From: Arthrobacter liuii
Lineage (GTDB): Bacteria > Actinomycetota > Actinomycetes > Actinomycetales > Micrococcaceae
Assembly: GCF_014639275.1 (NCBI RefSeq)
Contig: NZ_BMFW01000036.1
Coordinates: 403 to 33,394, forward strand
DNA length: 32,992 nt
Direction of reading: 5' to 3'
Positions 1 through 8,005 of this stretch are shown here, one piece after another. Position 1 is the first letter of the stretch; each line of letters starts with the position of its first letter. The notes beneath the pieces are model-generated. The model had not been told where the DNA came from and did no database searches. It was given only the letters and a program-made list of their open reading frames with translations. Position numbers and translations under genes: made by a program.

Positions 1-14
1 GACACGGCTTACGA

Positions 15-51
15 CGGCGGCACCCGGGTTGGGTGCCGCCGCTCGCGTTTT
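15..51 (+). terminator. Rho-independent terminator of a gene left of the window
   Basis: An 11-bp perfect GC-rich stem (15-25 pairs with 31-41) closes a 5-base loop and is followed after six bases by TTTT (48-51). It reads as a terminator for a rightward gene ending before the window. A near copy lies at 1862-1897. Confidence 0.7.
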
Positions 52-73
52 ACCGGAGCAGAAAATGGTGTGG

Positions 74-745
74 TCAATTTCGGCGGGCTGAAAGGACTTC
101 CCCGATCCGGTCCAGGTAATTCCGGGAATAGCTTTCCCACCATTCGTTTTGGTCGGAGGTGAAGGCAGTATTCGCGGGATGTTCTATAACAGCCCCTATG
201 GTTAGCGTGCATCCGTTGGCTGCCGGTTCCAGCCGATAGGTGTAGCGCTGGTTACTGGCGTCCTGGGCAATAGGACGCGTTGTCGCCCACCACGGACCTT
301 CTTCGCCGATGACTTCAATAACTGAGACGGACCCGTCCCGCCTGATAAAGCACTGCTGTTCGCCTACACCCGGAGGTGTACCGGGAACAGTGAATGCGCG
401 TTGTGCATCTGAGAGGAACGTGGCACTTTCGGCTGGCCGTATCAGTGACCAGACCGTGTGGGCGTCGTGGTTGTAGGAGGCCGAGGCATACAGGCTATGG
501 AGTTTCGGGGGTGCATCGGCCCGGGAACGTCCTGCTTTCGTCGCGGAACGGAGCACCTGGCTGTTTTGACGGTTGATGACGGTCCCGAGGACAAGCAGGA
601 GTAAGTACATCACCGAGGCAATGATGAAGAAACTAAGTCCAATATCCTTCCGGCCGTAGTAGCTGATTACGGAGGCGAGCACAATCACGGAGAGATACCC
701 GGCAATAAATAGGACATTGTGAAGGGCTTTATAAAAGGTGACCAC
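74..745 (-). CDS. Membrane-anchored SRPBCC/polyketide-cyclase-like protein
   Basis: 223 aa, starting at GTG (743-745); the nearby upstream ATGs are out of frame. Two hydrophobic segments at about residues 10-30 and 35-57 anchor the protein in the membrane. A soluble domain of about 130 residues follows, with features of the START/SRPBCC fold: an early 'HTVWSLIRPAE' helix, central strands, and a C-terminal amphipathic helix starting at 'NEWWESYSRNYL'. Such domains bind hydrophobic ligands in a cavity, but no ligand can be named here. It stands alone, with no leftward partner next to it. Its coding sequence is less GC-rich than most of the window, which may mean a different origin. The SRPBCC assignment rests on fold-like pattern rather than a diagnostic motif. 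Confidence 0.7.
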   Translation of the reverse strand: MVTFYKALHNVLFIAGYLSVIVLASVISYYGRKDIGLSFFIIASVMYLLLLVLGTVINRQNSQVLRSATKAGRSRADAPPKLHSLYASASYNHDAHTVWSLIRPAESATFLSDAQRAFTVPGTPPGVGEQQCFIRRDGSVSVIEVIGEEGPWWATTRPIAQDASNQRYTYRLEPAANGCTLTIGAVIEHPANTAFTSDQNEWWESYSRNYLDRIGEVLSARRN

Positions 746-944
746 TGCATCATTGTGAATGCAGCAGGCTCCAAAGGGTGGGCAGCGGGCGCAGGATTCG
801 CACAGGAGTCCAGAAGGATTGGCACAATTGCTGGGGAAACCGGCAATGTCCGGGGGCGGCTGCCGCTAGGCTCGTCCGTGGCGTCAGCGGTCACGGGGGG
901 CTGACGCCCATCATTCTTCGTGCACACACAATCTGGGGAACTGC

Positions 945-1808
945 ATGTCTGGCCGCGCCACCTTGCCCGCAACACCGCCGAGCTTGCGCACCCGCTGGGC
1001 TGCCGCCGTCGTCCTTTCCGCCGTGTTGGCCCTCTTCGGCGCCAACCTGCCGGCGGTTGCGGCGGACAGCACCACAGAACAGACAGCAACAGTCCATGCG
1101 GCGGACCTGCTCGAGACCCTCCCTGTGAAGGGCCGCGCGCCCAAGACAGGGTATGAGCGGTCGCTCTTCGGACCCACTTGGGCAGACGTGGACCAGAACG
1201 GCTGCGACACCCGCAACGACATCCTGAACCGGGACCTGACCGACATTACCTACGCCAACGGCGTCCCCTGCACGGTCAAGACGGGGGTGCTTGCGGATCC
1301 GTACACCAACACTGTGCTCAACTTCGTCCGCGGCACCGCCACGAGCAGCGCCGTGCAGATCGACCACGTGGTGGCGCTCAGCGACGCCTGGCAGAAGGGC
1401 GCCCAGCAGCTGACCACGGAGCAGCGGACGGAGTTCGCCAACGACCCGCTGAACCTGCAGGCTACGGACGGGCCCACCAATCAGCAAAAGGGCGACGGCG
1501 ACGCTGCCACCTGGCTGCCGCCGGCCAAGGGCTTCCGGTGCGAGTACGTGGCGCGGCAGGTTTCCGTGAAGGCTCGGTACAACCTGTGGGTGACGCAGGC
1601 CGAACATGACGCCATCGCCGGCATCCTCGCCGGCTGCCCCGGGCAGGTGGCGCCCACTGCCGTGCAGCCTGCCGCCGCTGCCACTGTTGTCTACTACGTG
1701 AACTGCGCCGAGGCCGTGGCGGCCGGAGCAGCGCCGCTCTACGCCGGAACCGCGGGGTACCGCTCCGGGCTGGACGGCGACGGCGACGGGGTGGCCTGCG
1801 AGGGCTGA
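945..1808 (+). CDS. Secreted HNH-type nuclease (DUF1524/GmrSD-C family) with C-terminal Excalibur domain
   Basis: 287 aa. Residues 1-40 form a Sec signal peptide (basic start, hydrophobic core, cleavage near AVAA-DS). The nuclease core carries the family's His-Asn-type metal-binding pattern: D140-H141 in 'QIDHVVALSDAW', then 'NDPLNLQA' and 'TNQQKGDGDAATW' (about 165-190). C111 and neighbours may form disulfides, as suits an exported protein. Residues 245-287 are an Excalibur domain ending 'GLDGDGDGVACEG', a Ca-binding-loop-like module common on secreted actinobacterial nucleases. Probable role: degradation of extracellular DNA for nutrients or competition. The start has only a weak GGGGA ribosome site five bases upstream. 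A terminator hairpin at 1862-1897 lies just past the stop. Confidence 0.88.
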   Translation: MSGRATLPATPPSLRTRWAAAVVLSAVLALFGANLPAVAADSTTEQTATVHAADLLETLPVKGRAPKTGYERSLFGPTWADVDQNGCDTRNDILNRDLTDITYANGVPCTVKTGVLADPYTNTVLNFVRGTATSSAVQIDHVVALSDAWQKGAQQLTTEQRTEFANDPLNLQATDGPTNQQKGDGDAATWLPPAKGFRCEYVARQVSVKARYNLWVTQAEHDAIAGILAGCPGQVAPTAVQPAAAATVVYYVNCAEAVAAGAAPLYAGTAGYRSGLDGDGDGVACEG

Positions 1809-1828
1809 CGCCGCGCAGCGGCAGGGGC

Positions 1829-2311
1829 CTACGGTTCGGTCTGGGGATCGGGGCTTGCGATGGCGGCATCCGGGCCGGGTGCCGCCGTCGCCGTTTTGGG
1901 GGCGTGCGGGAGCGCGTGCCTGTTCGTGGCGCTCCGGCCCAGCAGGGCGACGCCGAGCGTGAGCAGGGCGGTCAGCAGCACCCCGAGGCCAAGGTGCAGC
2001 TGCACGAATCCTGCGCCCACCGCCGCGCCGGCCATGATGAGCCCCACGGCTGCGAGGCGCCGGCCCCAGAACGGATGGGTTCCGGCGCCAAACCGTGAAT
2101 CGGCGGCCAGCCCGGTGATGGTGGAGGTGACCACCACGGTGGGGACGTCCTTGACGTTGAGGTGCCGGGCGGTGCCGGCCTGCACGCCCATGGTCACTGC
2201 CAGCGTGCCGGTGATGGCAACCGTCAGGGCCTCGTTATGCCGGAGGTTCACACCGCTGAGCAGGAGCGTGGCCACAACCGCCATCACTGCTGCGCGGCAA
2301 GGGATTTTCAA
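1829..2311 (-). pseudogene. DUF1275 (YoaK-like) membrane protein, N-terminal half missing
   Basis: The 160-residue frame matches the C-terminal half of DUF1275 membrane proteins, which are normally about 220-240 aa. 'TLAVTMGVQAGTARHL' corresponds to the family's Met-Gly-x-Gln-Asn/Ala helix, and 'VPTVVVTSTITGLAADSR' to the conserved Thr-rich loop. Two further hydrophobic segments follow. The first family helices, with their conserved Asp and the Met-Thr-Gly-Asn motif, are absent. The only available start is a TTG at 2309-2311, and the frame upstream of it is short and unlike the family. Divergent gene 2362-2697 begins where the missing half should be, so the 5' part was probably deleted. The last 25 residues overlap a terminator hairpin and look non-native. 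A functional shortened protein cannot be excluded. Confidence 0.7.
1862..1897 (+). terminator. Terminator hairpin of the HNH nuclease gene, near-duplicate of 15-51
   Basis: A 10-bp stem with one G-U pair (1862-1871 with 1877-1886), loop GGGCC, then TTTT at 1894-1897. It matches the 16-51 hairpin at most positions, including the stem core and the T-tract distance. It sits inside the 3' end of the leftward DUF1275 fragment. Confidence 0.6.
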
Positions 2312-2361
2312 GGCAATTGCGGCAAACTTGAGACTGCTCCCACGAACGAAAGAAGACTCCC

Positions 2362-2697
2362 GTGATTACCCTCCAGCAGGACGCCGACGGCTTCATCCCG
2401 ATGAACCGGCACTACCCGGCCAGCGTCCGCGTCCGGATCGCCTTCACCGACGGCAGCACCGGTGAGTTCTCCGGCCAGACCCTCAACAACGCCTACGACG
2501 CCGCGCTCGCTGAGTTCCGCGCCAGGAACGGCCTGGACGCCCGCGGGTTCAACAGGAACCCTGCGGGCCGCACCAACTCCGGCAACAAAGTCGACTTCGT
2601 CCCCGTGCACCCCGGCATGGGGGAGTGGTCGCCCCTCGATGGCCATCCGATGCGAACTGAGGGGAGGCCCTTCAGCCCCACCCCGGTTGCTAGGTAA
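2362..2697 (+). CDS. Hypothetical protein, 111 aa
   Basis: Not recognised. It starts with GTG at 2362, preceded by a purine-rich AAAGAAG. The protein is soluble, without signal peptide or membrane segment. Residues 20-55 ('SVRVRIAFTDGSTGEFSGQ' then an Ala-rich helix) suggest a small beta-beta-alpha domain. The last 30 residues are rich in Pro, Gly and Arg and look disordered. It begins exactly where the truncated divergent DUF1275 gene breaks off, so it may have come in with that rearrangement. Codon use is normal for the window. Confidence 0.55.
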   Translation: MITLQQDADGFIPMNRHYPASVRVRIAFTDGSTGEFSGQTLNNAYDAALAEFRARNGLDARGFNRNPAGRTNSGNKVDFVPVHPGMGEWSPLDGHPMRTEGRPFSPTPVAR

Positions 2698-2801
2698 GGC
2701 CGTCAGAAAAGTGAGGGGCAATGTTGGGGGCCGCTCCCCTCGACCGGTCCGCGGCCCGGGGCCTACTGTTTCCTCGCAAGAATCCGGCGAGGAGAATGGT
2801 G

Positions 2802-3203
2802 GTGCCCGAAATGGGAGCACAGGAAAACGCGGCACTGGTTCGGCGCGGCTACGAAGCGTTCATCGCAGGCGACATGGATACGCTCAGGGACCTGTTTGCT
2901 GAAGACGCCGTCTGGCATGTTGGCGGCACAGGTGTGTTGTCCGGAGACAAGAAGGGCCGGGATGCGGTGCTGTCTTACTTCGGCGAACTTGGTACGCGGT
3001 CCAACGGCTCGATGAGGGTCACGGTGGAGGATGTGGCCGCCGGCGACAGATATACGGTTGGCGTCCAGTTTTCGCACGCAGAGCGCAACGGCAAGACCTT
3101 GGAGCTGCGGCAGGTCATTGTGTTCAGCATCGTCGACGGCAAAGTCACGGAGGGCACGGAAATGCAGGAGGACACCACCGCGGTTGCTGACTTCTGGTCC
3201 TGA
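2802..3203 (+). CDS. SnoaL-like / NTF2-fold protein
   Basis: 133 aa from GTG 2802. It has the SnoaL_2/NTF2 pattern: N-terminal helix 'ALVRRGYEAFIAGDMDTLRDL', then 'FAEDAVWHVGGTG', 'GRDAVLSYFGEL', and strands ending 'FSIVDGKVTEGTEMQEDTT'. These cone-shaped proteins include isomerases, dehydratases and many ketosteroid-isomerase-like proteins of unknown substrate. Start choice: GGAG at 2791-2794 is seven bases from GTG 2802. ATG 2796 is too close and ATG 2811 is rather far, although a start at 2811 would still give a whole domain. An earlier ATG at 2721 has no ribosome site and would add non-homologous residues. The gene ends 13 bases from the convergent TMEM175 gene. Confidence 0.8.
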   Translation: MPEMGAQENAALVRRGYEAFIAGDMDTLRDLFAEDAVWHVGGTGVLSGDKKGRDAVLSYFGELGTRSNGSMRVTVEDVAAGDRYTVGVQFSHAERNGKTLELRQVIVFSIVDGKVTEGTEMQEDTTAVADFWS

Positions 3204-3216
3204 CTGAGGGGGCCCT

Positions 3217-3828
3217 TCAGTTGCTGTGACCCGGGCCGGCGCCGCCTTCGTGGGCCTTGACGACGAACTGCTCCACCCTCCGGTCCGGAACCAGCCAGAT
3301 GAGTGCGACGATGGTGAAGACGGCGACGCCCAGCAGCGGCTGGACCAGGGTGAGGGCGATGCCGAGAAGGTAGATCAGCGGTGAGGCTTTGCCCTTCCAG
3401 TCCCTCCCCACAGCCTGGGCGAGGGCACCGTCCCTGCCCTGCACTGCGATCAGCCGCCGTTCCAGGATGAAGTAGGCGATGGCCGCGCACAGCAGGTTGA
3501 TGCCGTACAGCAGCACGGGGACCTGCTGGAAGCCTGACTCGTCCATCCACCGCGTGGTGAACGGGAACAGCGACAGCCAGAACAGCAGGTGAAGGTTGGC
3601 CCAGAGGATGGCGCCGTTCACCCGGCTGGCGAGGTGGATCATGTGGTGGTGGTTGTTCCAGTAAATCCCCACATACACGAAGCTCAGAAGGTACGTGAAA
3701 AGCGTGGGCAGGACGGCAGCGACGCCTGCCCACGTTGGTTCGTCCGGGGTATGCAGTTCGAGCACCATGATGGTGATGATTATGGCCAGTACACCGTCGC
3801 TAAAGGCTTCGAGCCGGTTTTTGTTCAC
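3217..3828 (-). CDS. TMEM175-family (DUF1211) membrane protein, probable potassium channel
   Basis: 203 aa, GTG start. The first helix carries the hallmark 'RLEAFSDGVLAIIITI' (Phe-Ser-Asp motif) of TMEM175. About six hydrophobic segments follow, the usual single six-helix repeat of bacterial members, which act as tetramers. A His cluster ('WNNHHHMIH') follows the third segment, as is common in DUF1211 proteins. Characterised members conduct K+ and help set membrane potential; the role here is by family only. The start lies 7 bases after the stop of the phosphotransferase-like gene, so it is probably the last gene of a DUF998 / phosphotransferase / TMEM175 transcript. Confidence 0.88.
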   Translation of the reverse strand: MNKNRLEAFSDGVLAIIITIMVLELHTPDEPTWAGVAAVLPTLFTYLLSFVYVGIYWNNHHHMIHLASRVNGAILWANLHLLFWLSLFPFTTRWMDESGFQQVPVLLYGINLLCAAIAYFILERRLIAVQGRDGALAQAVGRDWKGKASPLIYLLGIALTLVQPLLGVAVFTIVALIWLVPDRRVEQFVVKAHEGGAGPGHSN

Positions 3829-3835
3829 CCGAATA

Positions 3836-6499
3836 TCATGCCCCCAATGTCATATGGCGGGACCCTCCAATAATCGTGACCGTCCCGGCGTCGCCGTCCA
3901 CGCTGACCCTCTGGCCGCCCGTCAGCCGCTGCGTCGCCACCCCGGTTCCCAGCACCGCCGGGATGCCGTACTCGCGCGCCACGATAGAGCTGTGGCTCAG
4001 CGGGCCGCCCACGTCCGTCACCACCGCGGACGCCATCGCGAACAGTGGAGTCCATGCGGGAGTGGTCATACGGGCCACCAGCACCTCGCCGGGCTGCATC
4101 CGGCCGAAATCCTCCGGACCCCGCAGGACGCGGGCCGGCGCAGTGACGCGGCCGGAGCTCGCGCCGGCGCCCTTGATCACGTTCCCGGGCTGGTGCTGCG
4201 GACCGGCCGGCATCATCGATCCGAAGGCCTTCTCCATCCACGCCCTTTCGGGGAGCATCTGCGGGGCGTCGGCCTTCGCCTGGCCCCGCCACAGCATCTG
4301 GCGCTCCTCGACGGCGGCCGCGCGGACGGGACGGGAGGCGCCGGCAAGGGAAACGCCGGCGCCCGCCTCCGTCAGCCCAAACTCGACGGCGCTCTTCAGC
4401 TCCTGGAAGCGGAGCCAGAACACGTCGTCAGGTGACGCAATCACGCCGGAGGACACCAGCCGGCGCCCGAGCTCCCGCAGCATCCGCCGCAGCAGCGGCC
4501 ACGCCAGTCCGACGTCGGCCAGGGCGTCTTCGCGGACCGGCGCCGTCTCCTGCGCCCACTTCAGCAGACGGAGGAACAGGGCCCGGCGGCGCGGCCCCAG
4601 CCGGCCGGCCATCTCCCGGGTCAGCTCCTCCCGGCGCTCGGTCAGCAGCCGCTGCCGCTCATGGGGGTCGGTGCCCTGCCCGCGCAGGTAGAACTTCACC
4701 GTCTCCAGCTGGGCGGACGGGTCGTCGGCCGGCACCGGGCTGGCGAAGTCCAGGTTGTAGACAGCGTGGCCGTACAGGGCCAGGTGCTCCTGGAAGGTGA
4801 AGCGCCATTCCTGCCACAGGACACCGTCCACCCCGTCCGGCGGCGACCCTGTGCGCTGGCACTCGGCGAGTACCGCCGTCGGCCGTTCCAACAAAGCCGC
4901 CGACAGCGATGGATCGCTGCGCGCCCAGCCAGCGAGATCGTACAGTGACTTTTCCGCCCGGATGGGTTCGCTGTCGAAGCCCAGGAGGAAGTCCTGTGCC
5001 GGTGGATCGCCCTCACGCCGGATGGTCTTGTAAAAGCCCCGGAAGGAAAGCTCGCTCATGTCGGCCATCGGAATGATGGACTGCACAGCGGTGTAGTAGA
5101 CGGTGCCGGCGTCCAGGAGCGTCTGCACCCCGGCCAGCAGCTGCGCGCCGGGTAGCTCCGCCGGCGGCTTCACGGACCAGTCCTTGACCAGCCGTTCGTA
5201 ACGGGGATGCGAGTACTCCCGCCAGCCCGCGACGCCCATGTGCGCCTTGCCGCGGAACAGCGCCCCCATCGCCGGGACCGTCCGGGCCGTCATCCGCAGC
5301 ATGGGCCAGGTGCGGTAGTAGTAATAGGCGTAGCCGTTGACGGTGGGGAAGCGGACATCGCCCTCCCGCAGGGAGCGCCGGCCCAGCACATCGTTCATCA
5401 GGGCCGATATCGAGCGCGACACCGAGCCGTCGATGAGGTCGGCAAAGAGCGGCGAGAGCGGGTCCGGCATCTGCTCCACGATGCTCGCCCGGAAGTACAG
5501 GCCATTGGGGTACGGCACGGTCCACTTCTCCGGGACATCGGCCGCAGGTTGGGGCAGCGCCGTGATGGGCCGGGACTGCAGCAGGAAGAACCGGCCGTCG
5601 GCGCGCGCCCACTCGATGTCCTGCGGTGCCCCGGCATGGTCCGCGATCCGCTTGCCGTAAGCGGCCAGTTCGGAGGCCGCCCGGTCGTCCAGGACGGGCG
5701 CACGACGGCGGGCTTCCGCCACTTTTTCCTCGGCCGTTCCGTTTTTCGTGGTGACGGTCATGACCTCCTTGTCCGCCGTCTGCCGCGACAGAACTTTGCC
5801 CGTGGCGGCGTCGACCACCAGGTCATCGGTGGTGACCGCCCCGCTGACCACGGCCTCGCCCAGGCCCCACGCGGCGCTGATCACCGTCTGGTCGCGGCGG
5901 CCGTTCGCAGGGTTGGCCGTGAACATGACGCCGGCGGCTTGGGCCTCCACCATGAGCTGGATGACGACGGCGAGGCGCACCTGGTCAGGCCGCACGCCTT
6001 CGCGGGCGCGGTAGGCCATGGCGCGCGCCGTCCAGAGGGAGGCCCAGCAGTTGATGACGGCTGTGGCCAGGGCATCCAGGCCGCGGATGTTCAGGTAGCT
6101 TTCCTGCTGCCCGGCGAAACTGGCGGAGGCGAGGTCCTCGGCGGTGGCGGAGGAGCGGACGGAAACGGCAGTGTTGCCGTTGCCGAGGCTTTTGTAGCCA
6201 GTCTCGAGTTCAGCCTCGATGCTTGCCGGCATGGCACCCTTGCTGAACAGCGTTCGGATCAGGGCAGAGGCGTGCTCGTAGTCCTGCGGCGATGCCTCCG
6301 GTGGCAGCGCGGCCAGCTCCTGGACGGCTTCCGCCAGGTTGTTCCGCGCCACGAACTCCGCGTAGGCGGCCGTGGTGAGGACAAACCCCGGCGGGACCGG
6401 CAGCCCGGCGTGGATGAGGCCGCCGAGGCCCACGGCCTTGCCGCCGGCCTCGGCGACGTCACCGCGGCCCACCTCGCCCAAGTCTTTGACGTAGGTCAT
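3836..6499 (-). CDS. PEP-synthase-like phosphotransferase, rifampin phosphotransferase (RPH) family
   Basis: 887 aa, close to the 860-870 aa of RPH enzymes. Domain order: N-terminal ATP-grasp (PPDK_N, about 1-315, with 'GGKAVGLGGLIHAGLPVPPG', 'SVRSSATAEDLASASFAGQQ' and ending 'FFLLQSRPITALP'); a large variable middle (about 320-770) that binds the acceptor in RPH; and a C-terminal swivelling phospho-His domain, with H836 in 'GGPLSHSSIVAREYGIPAV'. RPH uses ATP plus water to phosphorylate rifamycins. PEP synthase has a PEP-binding C-terminal domain instead, which is lacking here, so an RPH-like ATP-dependent dikinase is favoured. The acceptor is unknown because the middle domain is divergent. 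The ATG overlaps the upstream DUF998 stop by four bases, indicating translational coupling. Confidence 0.85.
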   Translation of the reverse strand: MTYVKDLGEVGRGDVAEAGGKAVGLGGLIHAGLPVPPGFVLTTAAYAEFVARNNLAEAVQELAALPPEASPQDYEHASALIRTLFSKGAMPASIEAELETGYKSLGNGNTAVSVRSSATAEDLASASFAGQQESYLNIRGLDALATAVINCWASLWTARAMAYRAREGVRPDQVRLAVVIQLMVEAQAAGVMFTANPANGRRDQTVISAAWGLGEAVVSGAVTTDDLVVDAATGKVLSRQTADKEVMTVTTKNGTAEEKVAEARRRAPVLDDRAASELAAYGKRIADHAGAPQDIEWARADGRFFLLQSRPITALPQPAADVPEKWTVPYPNGLYFRASIVEQMPDPLSPLFADLIDGSVSRSISALMNDVLGRRSLREGDVRFPTVNGYAYYYYRTWPMLRMTARTVPAMGALFRGKAHMGVAGWREYSHPRYERLVKDWSVKPPAELPGAQLLAGVQTLLDAGTVYYTAVQSIIPMADMSELSFRGFYKTIRREGDPPAQDFLLGFDSEPIRAEKSLYDLAGWARSDPSLSAALLERPTAVLAECQRTGSPPDGVDGVLWQEWRFTFQEHLALYGHAVYNLDFASPVPADDPSAQLETVKFYLRGQGTDPHERQRLLTERREELTREMAGRLGPRRRALFLRLLKWAQETAPVREDALADVGLAWPLLRRMLRELGRRLVSSGVIASPDDVFWLRFQELKSAVEFGLTEAGAGVSLAGASRPVRAAAVEERQMLWRGQAKADAPQMLPERAWMEKAFGSMMPAGPQHQPGNVIKGAGASSGRVTAPARVLRGPEDFGRMQPGEVLVARMTTPAWTPLFAMASAVVTDVGGPLSHSSIVAREYGIPAVLGTGVATQRLTGGQRVSVDGDAGTVTIIGGSRHMTLGA

Positions 6500-7218
6500 G
6501 ACCTGGCCTCCTTACTGCCGCCCGCCGTCGGCTGTTCCCCTGGCGCTGGCAGTTTCCACAGCGCCGCCCGCTTCCACAGCACGACGGCGAGGACCGCCAC
6601 CCAGAGAAGGAACGCGCCGATGCTGACCCGCTCGCTGATGCCCAGCACCAGGTTCGGTCCCGGCGCCGCCATGAACGCAACCATACCCATCAGCGCAGAC
6701 ACTGCGAGCGAGACGATCGAGTAGATGCGCATCCAGCCGTGGAACCCAGCAGCCATGAAGCACATCGCCGCGACCATCAGGGCAAGCTGGATGTTGGTGG
6801 CGACGATGTGCATGGGGATGGAGGAGTCGTCCCCCAGCCTGAGCGGGTAGATGGCTCCCATGATGTTCCACAGTCCATACGCGGTGAGCAGCCCGGCGCC
6901 GATCCGCAGGGCGCGGTTTCCGCGGACGGAAGCCCACACGCCTACGCCGAAGGCGGTGAACAACACCGTGTAGAGCCATGTGAACGGGGCCAGGACAGCG
7001 TACCCGGGGGAGCCGACGGCGAACAGTTCGCTCACCATCTGTTCGGCGCGGCGGTACCCGTCCCACTGGGATGCGGCGATGCCGTCGGTGAACACGACGT
7101 AGAGCAGCGATGACAGCGGCCCGGCGGTCAGGAGGCCCCTGCGGATCGTGTCGCTTGGTTGGCGTTCTAACGGCACAGCCCGCCTGCGCCGCGGGACCCG
7201 TCCTCCTGCAATTGACAT
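6496..7218 (-). CDS. DUF998-family integral membrane protein
   Basis: 240 aa with an Arg-rich N-terminus and about seven hydrophobic helices. 'MGAIYPLRLGDDSSIPMHIV' fits the DUF998 loop (Phe/Tyr-Pro ... His) between helices; the family has no known reaction. The ATG at 7218 has GAGGA nine bases upstream. It is the first gene of the leftward operon and its stop overlaps the start of the phosphotransferase-like gene (ATGA, 6496-6499), so the two are probably made together. DUF998 proteins elsewhere are often encoded next to stress or resistance genes, which suits the neighbour but proves nothing. Confidence 0.82.
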   Translation of the reverse strand: MSIAGGRVPRRRRAVPLERQPSDTIRRGLLTAGPLSSLLYVVFTDGIAASQWDGYRRAEQMVSELFAVGSPGYAVLAPFTWLYTVLFTAFGVGVWASVRGNRALRIGAGLLTAYGLWNIMGAIYPLRLGDDSSIPMHIVATNIQLALMVAAMCFMAAGFHGWMRIYSIVSLAVSALMGMVAFMAAPGPNLVLGISERVSIGAFLLWVAVLAVVLWKRAALWKLPAPGEQPTAGGSKEARS

Positions 7219-7441
7219 GGTCGGATGTCCTCAGAGCCCGCGGTCCAATAAGCGGTGCAGGGCCCGCAGGCGTTGGCCCTGCCGCCTCCCGGTTCCAGCG
7301 TCTTCCCGGGCCGCCGGCAATCACAAGGGCCGAACGGCCTTGGTCCCGGGCAGGCATTCAGAAGGCCACCCTTGGGCATCCTCCCTGACAGGCAGGATCG
7401 GAGAACAGCCGCAGGCCGGCCGGAGTTTTGGGGAAACTATC

Positions 7442-7690
7442 GTGGGAACCAAGCCGACGCGGTACGCTGCCGCCGTCACCATGCTTGCTGGGCTGTCATG
7501 CTGCTGGCGCCAGCCCCGGCGCATGCCGAGTACGTCTGCTGGATGTCGCACGGCATACGCTACTGCTACGACCCCGGCGACCGCCAGGTCCCTGCGGAGC
7601 CGGGGCCTGCACCGGTGGTGGAACCTTCGTATACTCCGGCTCTGCCCGTCCGTCCGGGGCCTGCTCCGGATCCTCAACGCGGAGATAGTT
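7442..7690 (+). pseudogene. Broken gene for a small secreted Pro-rich protein
   Basis: Two overlapping frames together spell a signal peptide. From GTG 7442 one frame reads 'GTKPTRYAAAVTMLAGLS' (basic start and first half of a hydrophobic core). One base out of phase, from about 7495, the next frame continues 'VMLLAPAPAHA' followed by 'EYVCWMSHGIRYCYDPGD', a plausible cleavage site and mature start with two Cys. A Pro-rich stretch ('PALPVRPGPAPDPQRG') then runs into sequence antisense to the phosphotransferase fragment. So the gene appears to carry both a single-base frameshift and a lost 3' end. Not recognised as a known family. A sequencing error could explain the shift, and chance cannot be ruled out. 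Confidence 0.4.
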
Positions 7691-7996
7691 CGAGATCATG
7701 CCCAGCAGGTGGTCGGGCTCCTCAGCCCACCGTGGCATTCCCAGGTCGATTTCCGCCACGGCGCGGTGGCCGTACTTCGACAGGAACGCCGCCAACCCTG
7801 CCTGGGCAGCCTTCCGGTAGGCGGCCGTGGTGAGGCAGAAACCGGGCGTGACCGGAAAATCCGCGGCGGCAAGGCGGCCCAGGTTGAGGGCCTTGCCGCC
7901 AACTGCGGCCAGCGATGCTGATGCCGCCTGCCGGAGCTCGACAACGAGGTTCGCACCGGCTCCACCAGGCTCCGGAACAGGGCTCACCGAAGCCAC
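7496..7996 (-). pseudogene. Internally deleted and truncated RPH/PEP-synthase-like gene fragment
   Basis: Residues 25-70 are the start of a PPDK_N ATP-grasp domain ('GGKALNLGRLAAADFPVTPG' and 'LTTAAYRKAAQAG'). The frame then jumps to 'YGHRAVAEIDLGMPRWAEEP', a motif from the middle domain of RPH-type enzymes, and homology ends near residue 115 (about 7652). So roughly 400 residues between the two parts and the whole phospho-His domain are gone. The remaining 50 residues, to the stop at 7496, are Arg/Pro-rich and antisense to another broken gene. It is a different subfamily from the intact gene at 3836-6499, so it is not a simple tandem copy. The start lies nine bases after the stop of the 8006-8323 gene, so it was once the second gene of that operon. 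Confidence 0.8.
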
Positions 7997-8005
7997 GTCC
8001 TGCTC

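Noticed and set aside
1848..1872. GGGGCTTGCG, like half of a rifamycin-associated element
   Set aside because: The second palindrome half is missing and no rph gene is next to it.
2728..2757. Hairpin after gene 2362-2697
   Set aside because: A seven-bp stem with a 16-base loop, no T-tract; too weak to list as a terminator.
5207..6724. 505-codon open frame on the plus strand
   Set aside because: It is antisense to the RPH-like gene and has no recognisable domain or ribosome site.
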